A DNA stretch of 64,000 bases from Coprinus comatus. Taxonomy: Eukaryota > Basidiomycota > Agaricomycetes > Agaricales > Agaricaceae. The translations under genes were made by a program, and so were the position numbers. The stretch spans positions 806,001 through 870,000 of the forward strand of contig JAWPGT010000009.1 in the NCBI GenBank assembly GCA_034638255.1. Reading direction: 5' to 3'. Under the pieces are notes generated by a model. That model had not been told where the DNA came from. It was given only the letters and a program-made list of their open reading frames with translations, and did not search any database. Positions 1 through 11,144 of this stretch are shown here, one piece after another (the first letter of the stretch is position 1; each line of letters opens with the position of its first letter).

Positions 1-38
1 AAAGCGAGGTAAGGAAGACATCATCCTATAAAAACAAT

Positions 39-954
39 TTACGATGAAGGAGCAGCCTTCTTGCCGCGGACCTTCTTGGGGGGTGAAGCCTTGGGTTCCT
101 TTTGGGCAGCCAACAGTGCGGAAGCACGGGCAATAGTAGCCTAAGCAAGCAAGAAATGTCAGTAAGGGTTCTCGAAGATAAGACGGAGAAAGAGAAAGAA
201 AGCTTGGTTCTTGTGCATATAAATGTATGAGCCAAAGAGTCGGTTACTTCGCGAGGTGCATCGAACGAGTCCCGATAGCGACATGGCTTGGTGGGGTTGA
301 TCGTCCCCGTATTAATCTTGCAAACATGTCCACGCCCAGCCTTCATGATTTTCCGGTGGGTTCTAACGAGAATGCGTTTATCGCAACAAGATACCAAGCT
401 TTCCATCCAAATACACAAAATGTCCAGTCAAAATCATCAAAACTCACCTTGCGAAGGTCAGGGCGGTATCCCCTCTTGGCAACTCCGGCAGCAGCTCCAA
501 GGGCACGGCGAGGACCAGTCCTCACACGGAGGTTAGATGTGGCGTATGCGGATGCAACGGCGGTAGGGGCGGCCTTTACCTTGCGGGTGACAATTTGGAT
601 GGTGCCGTTGTTATCAGCAACATGGATGGTCTAGGATTTCGTATAATTAATCCATCGCTCTACGCCGCACATTATCGTGAATTCCCGACCTTCTCATTGG
701 CCAAGCCAGAGAACTTCTGGGAGTGAATGTTGGTAAGGTTACCCTGTATTTGATGACTTTCGTTGAGTTTAATTCTTGGTCGTTGACTAAGATAATTCGA
801 TAACTCACAGCCTCCTTGGAGAAGATAGGACCTTCGAGCACCCGGTCGACGAGGAAGGAGTTGCTTTTCTGAGGGGAACGGTCAGCACAATAATTTCAAT
901 ATTCGCCAATAGAATACTCACGCGGAGGAGGAGCCACTGGAGGTCGGCGGACAT
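39..954 (-). CDS. RPL28: 60S ribosomal protein L28e
   Basis: Structural protein of the large cytoplasmic ribosomal subunit. The model has five exons: 922-954, 809-868, 690-743, 448-630 and 39-140. These join in phase to 143 codons plus stop, close to the usual 135-145 residues of eL28. The N-terminus MSADLQWLLLRKSNSFL matches the family start. The middle carries KFSGLAN and the C-terminal third has KRGYRPDLRK followed by a basic tail KKVRGKKAAPSS. The first donor follows codon 11, an early-intron layout common in fungal ribosomal protein genes. The donor of exon 3 (gtcggg) is unusual but keeps phase and family order. The last intron (141-447) is 307 nt, far longer than the others. Identity is confident; the exon 3 donor is less so. 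Confidence 0.93.
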
Positions 955-1301
955 GGCGAGAAGGCTTATGATCTACGCTACACATTACGCACGCACCTAC
1001 TCTGACACATCCGGCGTGGGTGGCTGAGATAAACTGTATAGTCAACAATCCTAAAGCTTTCACAAAACAATGACAAGCATTAGCATTACATAATCAAATT
1101 CCTGCTATTTCGCGTCGAAGTTCAATCTCGCCCTTATTGCGGTCTTGAGGCCCATTTCACTAATTTGCGAAGCTTTCTCGGCGTTTATATCCACCACAGA
1201 AACTCTCGGGAACTACTTTGGAAAAGTCGAAAACATAATCATGATATATTTAGCTTCATCGTCCTGCTTCAGAGTTCACGTTCACTCTCCAATGACCACA
1301 G

Positions 1302-1470
1302 GCATGTATTACCTCAAATGAAAATGACTCTGGAAAAAACTACAAAGTTGACAGAATAACCAGAGCTTACTCGATATGTACCAAGCATTGATGCAATGCA
1401 GACTGTTATTAAGGCAACTTTGTCCCGTGTCAAGGGAGAAAGAGCGCGGCAGGATTGTGTCACATAAACG
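1302..1470 (+). pseudogene. Degenerate fragment of the FWRS gene family
   Basis: Translation of this stretch gives LPQMKMTLEK...LTE, a stop, then PELTRYVPSIDAMQ and a basic helix. This lines up with exon 3 of the intact family member at 50242-51214 (LPQAKMSP...PELIRHVPRIEATR). The reading frame is interrupted by an in-frame stop and neither the acidic first exon nor the FWRS tail is visible nearby. I read it as a relic of the module found at 28.9-32.4 and 50.2-51.2 kb. Confidence 0.6.
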
Positions 1471-3229
1471 GTAAACTCCACTACAGTTTGTGGATAGGTA
1501 TTAAAGCCTGAAGAGAACAAGGAGCCCTGAAGCACTGATCAAGCTGCAAAGATGCTGAAGTTTTGAAGTCATAAGGGCTTGATTCATCTTTCGACAACTT
1601 TTAAAATTGTTATGCATGGACGTTGATTTGCTAGGAAACTTTACTACAACATTTCAACCTCATACACTTTACCGTACTGTTACATCAACATATCTTGTAC
1701 ATACTACATACTACTTCCACAATCCTTCAAGTTGTGTTCCCATGAGTACCGAATCCTCTTATCCGACTTAAGTACCCATTTCCTCACAAGGCAGTCTTGT
1801 ACCTGTCCCTGAGAACTTCTATCTGTTTATCCCTCTCGACGTGATTGTTAGATTTCCACCTGCTCTCCACCGGATTGGCTCTCTTTGTAACCGCTAGCTG
1901 ACAGGCAGTAACTCCAGTCCCCGTTCTTCCATGACCCGCAATGAGTGGTTTTGTTTGCGTTAGGAGTTCCACTATAGAGATTTATCGCTTGAACGAGTCG
2001 AGCCTCCGTATGAGCTTGGAAATCCCACACAAGGAGGTACAAATAGGTGATTCCTACAGTTTGCAAGAGAGTAAGTTCGGCGGCTTTATACCCGCATTCA
2101 TTGAAACTGGTGATACGAGTGATGGAGAATGATACTATGCCATTCGCATAGTTGGTTCGTTTCATTCTATGCACACAGGAAGTCGCACAGGTAGAGCATT
2201 ATACAGGGAGACTATACCACATGACGAACCACCTCCCTGTTAGTAAACATTTCATGTGTCTAGAATACGACAGCGAAGTGGTAGTATACGTGAAAAGCCG
2301 AGTAGTAAGAATTAGAAATTATGTGCTTAACGTCCAATCAAATATCAAGTTTTTTGGAAATGACAAGCCTCATGGACTACGAATAAAGCTTGTACGACCT
2401 CTCACTTTGAAGCAGAATATTGCCGGAGCCTTTGAAGGTGATGCTACTACCATTCGCTCCCGAAAGTGATTATACTTATGGCTAATCGATGTTATTCTCT
2501 AGGAAATATTCAAAACATATACGATGGTGCTTCTGCCCGGAGATGTCTGGAAAGGCCACGAGGGCATGTTGAAGTTGAAGTTAAAAATAGATTTGGCACT
2601 GAGGGACTGACACTCCTCTTAGAGGTCGGAAAGGACATATAACATCGCCGACTCATCTAAAATACTTATCCCAGACAATTCGCGGTGGAAATACCACCCT
2701 CAACGAGATCTAATCTAATTTGTATTAAAAAAAAGAAAGTATAGACTCACACCCCGACTCCAAGTCAGAGTCGGCCTTGTCAACTCCCATTATCACGCCA
2801 TTTCAAGATTACGACAAATGACGAGTATGGCCATTCTACTTTCTAGAACCGGCCGGTTGACCGTACTATTTGATCTGCATATTCGTGCTGAAATGACATA
2901 GTGCACAATTATAGGTATGTCAGAAGATGCCCATCGAATTCACATGCGTTCCTGTAATAGTGACTGCAGTATCAGATCATACTATCATAGTGCATCATTC
3001 TTTCATGTGGTCAACTTCCTTTTTTTTTCACCCGTTTTCCATCACCGAATTCCAGGTACCATTCGGAACGTGGCTGGGTTGGACCATGTCTCCGAGGTTT
3101 GAAAAAACAAATGTACTATTCATTACATTCATGCGCCATTTTTCAACATAAGTAGTACTTATAAAAAGCCTACGCGATCCCAAAACAAACAAAAAGCAAC
3201 TATTTAGAAAACTAATTCGTAGCTATGTA
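1471..3229. other. Intergenic, no supported gene
   Basis: About 1.76 kb between the FWRS relic and the secreted-protein gene. Open frames here are short, lack family resemblance and do not join through plausible introns. No RNA gene or repeat was recognised. Confidence 0.6.
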
Positions 3230-4023
3230 TTACAAGGATGAGTCAGTGATGTGAGGGAGGAAAGTCGAAACAACGCACGTAGCGGGGATCCCTTCTTGCT
3301 CAAGACCAAGGATCGAGATAGGGATACCAAGTTTGCCCTTGATTGTGAGACCACTATTAAAATAATTAAAAACCCTGTTAGTAAATGGTACAGAAGCTAA
3401 CCAGCACTAGTAGTACTTACCGAACATAAGCATCGGTCTTGATGAGGTCAAGGTAGCCAAGGGGGATGATGTCAAAAGAGTTAAGGGCACCCTGAACAAG
3501 CTTCACGCCAGGGATGAGGCCAGAGTTCGCCGAGCCAAAGATGGGGACACGGAGACCAGGCTTGGGGAAGGTGTAGTCGAAGCTAGCATAGACAACGCCC
3601 TCAATACCGGCATCGGAAACGATTCGGTCAATGGTCAACTCGAATGGGAGGGGGTTGGAGACTATCAAGGTATGAGTTTCGGAATCTCAATACTGCACGT
3701 GGTATACACACTGGTGAAGTTGACCCTAAAAATGGATAAAATTAGTTCTTTGTGAGGGATGTTCTAAAAAAAAAAAAGCTAAACTTACGAAACGATGTCA
3801 GTCTCCAAAGATTCAAGCTATGACAAATGGTGAGTAAAGTGTGTTATATTCAAAATGCATATAGGCATACAGTGAGGAATGTGTTGATATCTTTGACGAG
3901 ACCGATACCGAAGGCATTGATGATATCACCAATAATCTCTCCACGCTCTTCAACGGGAGCAGGGGATGCTTTGGCAAAAGACAAGGCGCCGAGGGCAGCA
4001 GCGAAGAAGGTGGCGACACGCAT
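3230..4023 (-). CDS. Small secreted protein of a basidiomycete family, function unknown
   Basis: Five exons (3871-4023, 3789-3817, 3712-3725, 3421-3661, 3230-3353) join in phase to 186 residues. The start MRVATFFAAALGALSFAKA is a clear signal peptide, cleaved before SPAPVEERG, so the product should be secreted. The mature part reads NFTISNPLPFELTIDRI, then GSANSGLIPGV and IIPLGYLDL, ending in a hydrophobic beta-rich stretch. This resembles a family of basidiomycete secreted proteins with a late-embryogenesis-like beta domain, but I cannot name a function. Exon 3 is a 14-nt micro-exon. It is required to connect DIVS to NFT in frame, and both sides match the expected protein. The start was chosen because upstream in-frame ATGs precede no signal sequence. 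Confidence 0.75.
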
Positions 4024-4643
4024 TGTAAGAGCTAGAGTGTTACGAGAGGTGAATCTGGGGAAGGTTCCCCACAACGCGGGGATTTTATATTCAAAGTCCC
4101 AGTCTATTTGATATTGCGCGATCAGCATATTATTTCAGCTATGGGGATTATGTCCGAATGGGATAAAGTGAAAGCCTCTGATTTTCTATACCCCGCTTAA
4201 ACACAGGCCAAGGGATTGTACAATAGACAGGATAGGCCAGAGAATCGCTAGAGAAAGCTCTCCGAAATTTTGACAATCAAAGGAACATTATCATTGGACA
4301 ACGCGGGCAAGATGTGAGGGTCGGGATTCCTAATTAAGTGTCGACTTGCTCACACGGGTTTACCATCAAAGATGTGATGATACCTGGATGATACGCGTGA
4401 ACGCATCCCATGGTACATATGTTAGAATTGTTGTATTGGTCCGTGGAGGTAGGTGGAGGTTCCTTTCAAGTTGAGGTTCCTTGCAAACGATGGGTGACCG
4501 TGACCGTTTCATTATTCAGCTCGTGTCACGCATACTGGGCTGTGCGTTACGGGCAGCTGGAGGTAGCACAGCGAACCGTATCTCACGAACCTCACAACCA
4601 GCCCGAATCTTCTGACGATCACTATACCTTAGACTATACGTTG

Positions 4644-5389
4644 ATGGGTCGCTGGACGCAATATGATGAAGTGTGTTGATAACTGTTGTCGCTCGCTCAT
4701 GGACAGCTGATATTATTTCTTTTGAAGGACGAGTATCGTCTACCCTCTGGTATGAAGCGGGTCGGCTATGACGCAGATTATGGCTGTTACTATTTTCGTG
4801 ACCAGGATGGAAGCGTGTGGAAAAGTGCCGAAGGCTCAGAATATGGGGAACTAGCCAGAGGTGGGTAGTGTGATTCCAACGACTTCTGTGCCTGTCTCTG
4901 ACATATCATATCCTGCTAAAGTTGCTGAGCTTCCATCGTCACTTGCTGGCTCAAACGACAATGATTTAGAAGCTGCTCCTACCTTCTCAAATGGGTACCA
5001 GCTACTTAACACAGACTCTAATGTGCGTATTTACCTTACTCACTAATTTCCTATTTTGTTCACTACATTCATAGTCCACTATGGCTCACAGACCTCATGT
5101 CAATATCAATGCTAGTGCATACCGGGCTCTATTCCCTTTTTTCCTCATTATTACAGCGTCATTGCTTCTTGTGTGGCGTCTCGTTCTTTCTCCAGGGTTA
5201 TCCACCCCGAAGGAAAATTGTCCTGCAGGCACCAAATCTTACTATATTCAACCAGGAGACTCTTGTTGGGAAGTTGCGAAAGCACATGATATCTCCCTTG
5301 AACAACTGCAGTCCCTGAACCCCACACTTGAATGCAACCCCTTAATTCCCGGAACATCCGTTTGCCTCCCAGGCGAACAATCCTCGTGA
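4644..5389 (+). CDS. LysM-domain membrane protein
   Basis: Four exons (4644-4670, 4728-4860, 4922-5022, 5075-5389) give 191 residues. The start MGRWTQYDE is the typical N-terminus of an Agaricomycete LysM group, followed by YRLPSGMKRVGYDADYG and a tyrosine-rich stretch. A membrane-spanning segment (FPFFLIITASLLLVWRLV, about residues 100-117) precedes one LysM domain: YYIQPGDSCWEVAKAHDIS, LEQLQSLNPTL, then PGTSVCLP. LysM domains bind chitin or other N-acetylglucosamine polymers. The layout suggests a type II membrane protein with the LysM outside. The second intron (4861-4921) is inferred because the frame otherwise closes at a TAG; it restores the frame with good sites. The carboxylesterase gene follows 294 bp downstream on the same strand. 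Confidence 0.85.
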
Positions 5390-5682
5390 GGTTGGCATTT
5401 TCCCAAGAGAGGTATTTTCGATTGCTTTAGCGTTAAATATTCTTTAACTACTATCATCGTTCTTTTCTTGTTCGCACTACATTTCACCTTATTCGTATTG
5501 ATACATACTCCATATGCATTTTCATAAACTACGCAGTTTGAGATGCTCGACGCAGCCTGTGGATCGTGAAGGGAATCACTCGAAACCACCGATCGCATTT
5601 GTGAGACCCTTCGAGGAAATCTCCTATATTTTTGGTTTCATTATAAACAGAAGTTGCTCATAATGGTTCGTTGGACCTAGAC

Positions 5683-8041
5683 ATGGTAGTGCATACGCCC
5701 AAGATGCTGCTTTTCGCTCTATTCCTGTGGACTTACACCGGTCGTGCTCAGGATAGTAGTTTCTCAAGCTCAAACAATGCTTCTCCCACTTCAAGCGGCG
5801 GTCCAACGGCGACACTTGACTCTGGTACTGTCACTGGTGTCTCTACCTCCGGTGTTCACAAATTTCTGGGAATCCCATATGCGTCTCCACCCACGAGTAG
5901 CCTGCGGTATAGCACACCCGTACCAATCACATCATACAATGAAAGTATCGACGCAGTTCGTTTCGGGTATTCCTGCCCACAGCAGAATGCTTCCTTGGTA
6001 TCAAGATATTTCCATTTTCCACGTAGAGTCGAAAAGGATCAACTGGTTAATATTGATCCTGCATTCATGGATGTTGCGTCAGATGATGATGATGATAAGC
6101 CAGAAGAAAATGAGGATTGTGAGTTGGTATATTTGGTATTTATCTTGTTTACGAACTACTGTAATGACAACGTACCTTCAACATTAAGGCCTAACAGTAA
6201 ACGTCATGCGTCCGGAAAATACTACGGAGTCTTCAAAGCTTCCTGTCGTCGTGGTGCGTGGTATTGACATCATAGTTTTTGACCTGAAGTTAATTTAGAA
6301 AATCAGTGGATTTATGGAGGTGATCCACTACGTAATTTTCACTTATTACTAGATATTCACTTTGTGCGTTCAGGTGGATTCGAAACAGGGACTACGTACT
6401 CGTAAGCACATTATTATCTCTATTATTTGTTGAGGAGTTGGGTAGTGACAAAGTTCTCAATAGCTCTGACGAAAACGCTGTCAGACTTGTTCGGCGTTCC
6501 ACTGAACTTGGACAGCCCCTTGTTTATGTTTCTATGAACTACCGGTTAGTCTAACTTTTTTCTATTAATAATGTATGTTGATTCACCTCATCTTGGTGAT
6601 GAGTGCAGCGTCTCCGGTATGTGCGGCGTTGTTATATATACTAGTGGAATCACTGAGAAAGTTATAGGCTTTGGTTTTATGGCAAGCCAAGAAATGAAAA
6701 ACGCCAATGCCACCAATCTTGGACTTAAAGACCGTGAGTGAACCAGCTGTCTACTTCAAATGTACATAACACATAACTTTCGTTCAGAGCGGGTGGCACT
6801 CCAATGGGTTAACAAATACATCAACAACTTTGGAGGGGATAATGACCGCGTAGTGATGTATTTCCTCCATTCAATCTCTTCTTCAGATCTTGTCTGATCT
6901 TTTTTTCAGTTGGGGTCAATCCGCCGGAGCAATCTCCGTCTCACTTCAAATGCTCACGAACAACGGAAACACCGAAGGACTTTTCCGAGGTGCATTCATG
7001 CAATCAGGTTCCCCCATCCCTGTCGGAAACTACACGAATGGCCAAGTTTATTATAACCAGGTTGTCAATCAAACTGGATGCGGTGACTCGGATAATACAC
7101 TTGGTTGTCTTCGAAACGTCTCCTACGATACACTACATACAGTTATCAACAAGACACCTAACTATTTCTCGTATTCATCCTTGGATCTTGTGTGGACTCC
7201 ACGGGCTGATGGTGAATTTTTATCTGACGACCCACAACGATTGGTAGAAAATGGAACGGTTGCCAACATTCCTATGGTCAATGGTATATTGCAATACATT
7301 CAACTCCCACGTTTAACTTCTGACTTCTCGTGGTTAATGTTATTACGAACAGGCGATGTCGCAGATGAAGGGACGCTATTTGCATTATCATCTCTCAACG
7401 TTACGGACGCAGATGATTTCAGAAGTTTCCTTAAATATACTTACCTCACTGATGTTCCAAGTGATGACGTTGATAAAGTGCTTAACTTGTATCCCTCGAA
7501 TCGTAAAGCAGGTTCTCCATTCAATACTTCTTTCTTGAATGCAATCACTCCAGAGTACAAAAGGAGTGCAGCATTTCAAGGTGATGCGGTTTTTCAGGCT
7601 CCAAGGAGATTCTTCCTTCAACATCGTGCAGCCGCTCAACCCGTTTGGAGTTATCGTACGTTCATTGTCTATTTTTTAAAAGTTCGGTCTTCACTTCTTA
7701 CGCCTTTTTAATAGTAAGTACTCGAGGGAAGAGCATTCCTTTTGTTGGATCCGTAAGTTTATATTGTCTTTTTTGCATTTATTGATACTTGATATCAACT
7801 TTCAGTATCATGGCTCGGACATCTCTCGACATGTACTCGAAGACTATCTTGTTCGCTTCACAACAATCTAAACCCTAATAATGGAACGGGTCCGGATTGG
7901 CCACAATATAATAACAGTGATAAGCAAATGTACGCGTTTACGAATGAAGACGAGAATACGGGAGTTGGGATTACAACAGATGATTATAGAGTTCCTCAGA
8001 TGGAATATCTCATGAATTTGAGTTTACAGTATCCTTTGTAG
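5683..8041 (+). CDS. Type-B carboxylesterase/lipase, frameshifted near the 3' end
   Basis: Secreted alpha/beta hydrolase. The signal peptide is MLLFALFLWTYTGRAQ. Family blocks follow in order: GTVTGV, HKFLGIPYA, LPVVVWIYGGGFETGTTY (oxyanion region), VYVSMNYR, GLKDQRVALQWV, the nucleophile elbow WGQSAGA, the acidic member near ADEGT and the catalytic histidine in VGSYHGSD. Eleven or so exons include an 8-nt micro-exon (6609-6616) that joins MNYR to VSGFGF. Key exons: 5683-6118, 6189-6253, 6307-6319, 6374-6401, 6464-6544, 6609-6616, 6668-6733, 6788-6857, 6910-7283, 7353 onward. After HVLEDYLVRF the frame shifts by one base near 7855-7865. The expected continuation NLNPNNGTG...DWPQYNN, ending YPL and stop at 8041, lies in another frame. 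This is a one-base loss or a sequence error; as written, about the last 60 residues are lost. Confidence 0.82.
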
Positions 8042-8413
8042 AATTTCTTGATTATTTGTCTATTGGGTCCTTTTCTTCGGTCCATACGTGGCAGGCGTCG
8101 TAGATTCTGAGTCTTAAGATGGGGCGACGACAATACCGTTGCTTTCATTTAATCATGTCACAGGTTTGGGTATGAACTTGAAAACCTTGAATTCATTACA
8201 AAGTATCGAAGAAAGATGATGGAGTTCTATACGTCATGATCATCTACTGTAAAAGATAAACACAGCCTTGATGATCTGAAATGATCACACAACAATCCGA
8301 ACCTTTTAATTATTTAATTTAATCCTGTTGATATCATTTAACAAATAACTAATGGAACATCTTTTCGAAGAAAATAGGGAAAGGAATAAAGTCTAGGACA
8401 GAATCTTCAAGCT
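8042..8413. other. Intergenic between convergent genes
   Basis: AT-rich spacer between the esterase and thioredoxin 3' ends. No gene, RNA or repeat recognised. Confidence 0.6.
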
Positions 8414-8932
8414 TCAATGATCACGCTAAAGACTTCTGGACAAGGGACTAAATCAAATATATTAGCATCATTCCTTTCACCAACCATTCAAGGAAATATA
8501 GAGATGTACCTCAAGTGCAGTTGGGTTAGCACCAACGAGCTCATCGATCTTCTGACCATCCTTATAAACCTGGAAAGTGGGCATCTAAAGAAAAAAACAC
8601 ATAGTATTAATCTTCCATACGTTTCCGAAATCGATCGTCATGTTAACGCACAGCACGGATTTTTGCTTCCTCAGAGATATCGGAGGCAGTGTCTACATCC
8701 ACCTTTGCGAAGACGATGTTATCGGCACCGTATTTTTCTGAGAACTTCTCGAAGATGGGACTAATGACACGGCAAGGACCACACCATGTAGCCCAGAAAT
8801 CAATGATGATGATCTTCCCGCTGTTGGTCTATAGAACAAGAGATGTTTGTTAAGATTCACAAAAGTCGATCCATATCAGTCAAAACTCACGAGCTTGTTG
8901 AACTCATCGAGGTTGGATATAACTTGGACCAT
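8414..8932 (-). CDS. Thioredoxin
   Basis: Small cytosolic dithiol oxidoreductase of 101 residues in four exons (8891-8932, 8652-8828, 8510-8584, 8414-8425). The start MVQVISNLDEFNKL is typical. The active site is WCGPC in IIIIDFWATWCGPCRVISP. KVDVD, the cis-proline loop AMPTFQVYKDGQK and ELVGANP follow in the canonical order. It reduces disulfides of peroxiredoxins, ribonucleotide reductase and other clients with electrons from thioredoxin reductase. The last exon adds only RDH after PTALE, so the final helix is short compared with most fungal thioredoxins; the last intron is therefore the least certain part. Its neighbour on the same strand is the ankyrin gene, 200 bp upstream. Confidence 0.93.
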
Positions 8933-9132
8933 GTTTAATGAAGTGGGGGAGATTTGAAGGGAAAGGAGAAGACTTGATGGTTGTAGTGATTGATGGTTGA
9001 ACTAGGGTACTTATATTGCGCGATTAACGACTGATGCTTATCTGACATGATTGGTAAACAAAAAATCACGTGATGCACAAAAATATCATCCATCCACAAA
9101 TGCTGAGACTCTTCCTTGCAAGAAAAGCCTAT

Positions 9133-9940
9133 TTATTCCGACTCCGAGCCCGAACCTGACCCAGGACCTTCATCTGACGATTGATTTCTCAGCCTATAAG
9201 AAGATTACAGAATGAATGTTACACACCATCAGAAGCGATGTCAGCGGCAGAAAGTGTATTCTGCGCTTGCGATTTGCGAATGAGTGGTCGAATTTGTGTA
9301 TCATCTATTGGTAAGATATCGAGAATTGTGTTGCCATTCTTATCCTTTACACTATAGCTACGATGTCAGCGAAGGATCGGCTTAATCCACATAACTGCTC
9401 ACGAAATATCTGCGCCAGCTTCAAGAAGCGATTCCACTATCACTGCACGATCATCCTCATCCTCAAGCTGGATCGCGTAGTGCAAAGGTGTTTCTCCAGT
9501 AATTGGATTGATGGGGTCAACATCGCATTGTTCGTGGGACAAGATGTGTTCTAGGATGTCTTGATTCGCGTGTTTGACTCTGTGGTAAAAAAAAAGTATT
9601 TGATTAACATGCCGGATTGCGGGGTGGGTTCAGCCAGAACATACGCGAGATGTAAAGCTGAGGCGATGACACGTAAATATGATTCAAATACAATATACTG
9701 ACAACCTACGCGTGTTGCCTGCACTGTATAAGACGTTAGCCGCCAGATGATTGATAAAAAGGATAGGGGTTTCTCACCCGTCCCGACAATTAATGTCTGC
9801 TCCAGCATCTATTGCTTCTAGGAGAATCTCCTCATTGTCATCGCGTGCTGCCGAAAGAAGCCTTTGTCCTTTTGGAAGATTGTAAGAAATGTAAAAGATA
9901 ATTCGAAATAAATCTCACCAGTGCTAGCACCCTCAGTCAT
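9133..9940 (-). CDS. Ankyrin-repeat protein
   Basis: Seven exons (9919-9940, 9778-9868, 9710-9723, 9645-9657, 9403-9579, 9223-9351, 9133-9193) join in phase to 168 residues. The N-terminus MTEGASTGQRLLSAARDDN leads into ankyrin repeats: ILLEAIDAGADINCRDG, GNTPLHLA, ILEHILSHEQCDVDPINP, GETPLHYAI and VESLLEAGADI. A third repeat-like block, VKDKNGNTILDIL, follows, and the tail is acidic and serine-rich (EGPGSGSGSESE). Proteins of this shape are common in basidiomycetes and likely act as protein-binding adaptors; a Yar1-like role is possible but not shown. Exons 3 and 4 are only 14 and 13 nt long. Together they encode the GNTPLHLA signature, which validates them. Confidence 0.82.
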
Positions 9941-10243
9941 GGTGGGGCGGAATAGAGAAGGGAAATATTTACAGCAATTAGTGATGGGTGCTTTGCCATC
10001 ATCAGGTCGGGTTGCCCGACGGCACGATCACCATTTGCTGTGCGGCAAGATTTGGACAGATGTTCAAGAAGATGTATATAGATGCTTAAACCATTAGCTA
10101 GAGCTTCCGCGCGCCGATGTTATTAGCGCTAACAATCGTATCATTGTGCATTAAGCGACAACTCCGAGTCTGGTGTCAAGTGACAGTGCACAGTTACTAA
10201 GATAGACGATAATCAATCAAGTTAATATGAATAATATATACAT
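9941..10243. other. Intergenic spacer
   Basis: About 300 bp between the ankyrin start and the end of the next minus-strand gene. Presumably the ankyrin promoter. No distinct element recognised. Confidence 0.5.
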
Positions 10244-11117
10244 TCATTCCTTCCATGTCATGGTCGTCGAATTAGAGTATATTCCTATTTCCGATGTATT
10301 TTTCCTGCAATCATGATGAGAATAATTTCTGAGTCCAGGTGGTGTCACTGGTCCAGTAGAATCGCTAGATGTTTCTTCCTGATAAACCGCGCCTTCGTCA
10401 TCCTCGGACTCATCCGTAGAAAGAGTTGCTTTAGTAGTTATTGGGTTATTATTTTCCAGGTCAACGAGGCTTTCCGATGCCACAAAGAAACCACCGCGGG
10501 CTGGAAATGGTCTTAAAGCTGGTGTATCCATAAAATATGCATGTATAACTTGACCAACCTATTATAACAGGAACTTGTCAAGGGATGGGGATTTAGAGGA
10601 TGGATATGCTCACGATGAAGGAGGTACAAGCGTATGCTGGGAAATACACAAGCTTCGCGTCTGTGCGATTCAAGAGCTCAGAAACACTCATTCCATCTCG
10701 ATAATCGCACTCGATAGTTCCAAAGGCCCGTTCAAGGGAGAAAGCAACATGCCGACGTCCATCCCGTTGTCGTGTGGTGGGAATCTGATACAAAATGACA
10801 CCACTCAAGCCAAAGGATTCAATCCGCACAAAACGATGATTTGGTTGTTGAAGTAGAAGTGGCGAGCCACCCTCCAAGTCGGAATAGATGCAGTGGCTGA
10901 ATATATGCTTCCAAATCTCTCCAGGGGGGTGGAAGCCAGCTTGGGTAACGGATCTTGCTTGGTTGAATATTGATGTGTATGACGCCAGACGAAGAATATT
11001 GGCCAGACGAAGACTCCAGGGACGAGGGAAAGGGTAGTCAATGTGCATTGATAGGATAGTATTGATGGTGTTTGACGATGGTTTGGTTATAGAGATATTA
11101 GGAACTGCATATGTCAT
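10244..11117 (-). CDS. Hypothetical protein, possibly F-box-like
   Basis: Two exons (10614-11117 and 10244-10558) with a clean intron (donor gtgagc, acceptor aatag) give 272 residues. I do not recognise the family. The middle contains HPPGEIWKHIFSHCIY, which resembles the P-x-E-I-W-x-x-I-F pattern of fungal F-box segments. A compact region follows, including HRFVRIESFGLSGVILYQIP and HVAFSLERAFGTIECDYRDG. The C-terminal 60 residues are acidic and serine/threonine-rich and probably disordered. The start codon lies 27 bp past the stop of the upstream Prx-like gene, on the same strand, which is very close spacing. A later ATG at about 11046 is an alternative start. The gene is supported by length, intron quality and frame continuity, not by homology. 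Confidence 0.6.
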
Positions 11118-11144
11118 TGAAACTAATAATAGAGTCTTTGAGAA

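Noticed and set aside
26..418. 130-codon minus-strand frame overlapping the L28e last intron and exon
   Set aside because: It uses the wrong frame of the L28e terminal exon, and the spliced L28e model explains the same DNA in full.
6446..6463. Earlier acceptor for the fifth esterase exon, adding six residues
   Set aside because: It would make a 44-nt intron; the acceptor at 6463 gives a 62-nt intron and a better family fit in the same frame.
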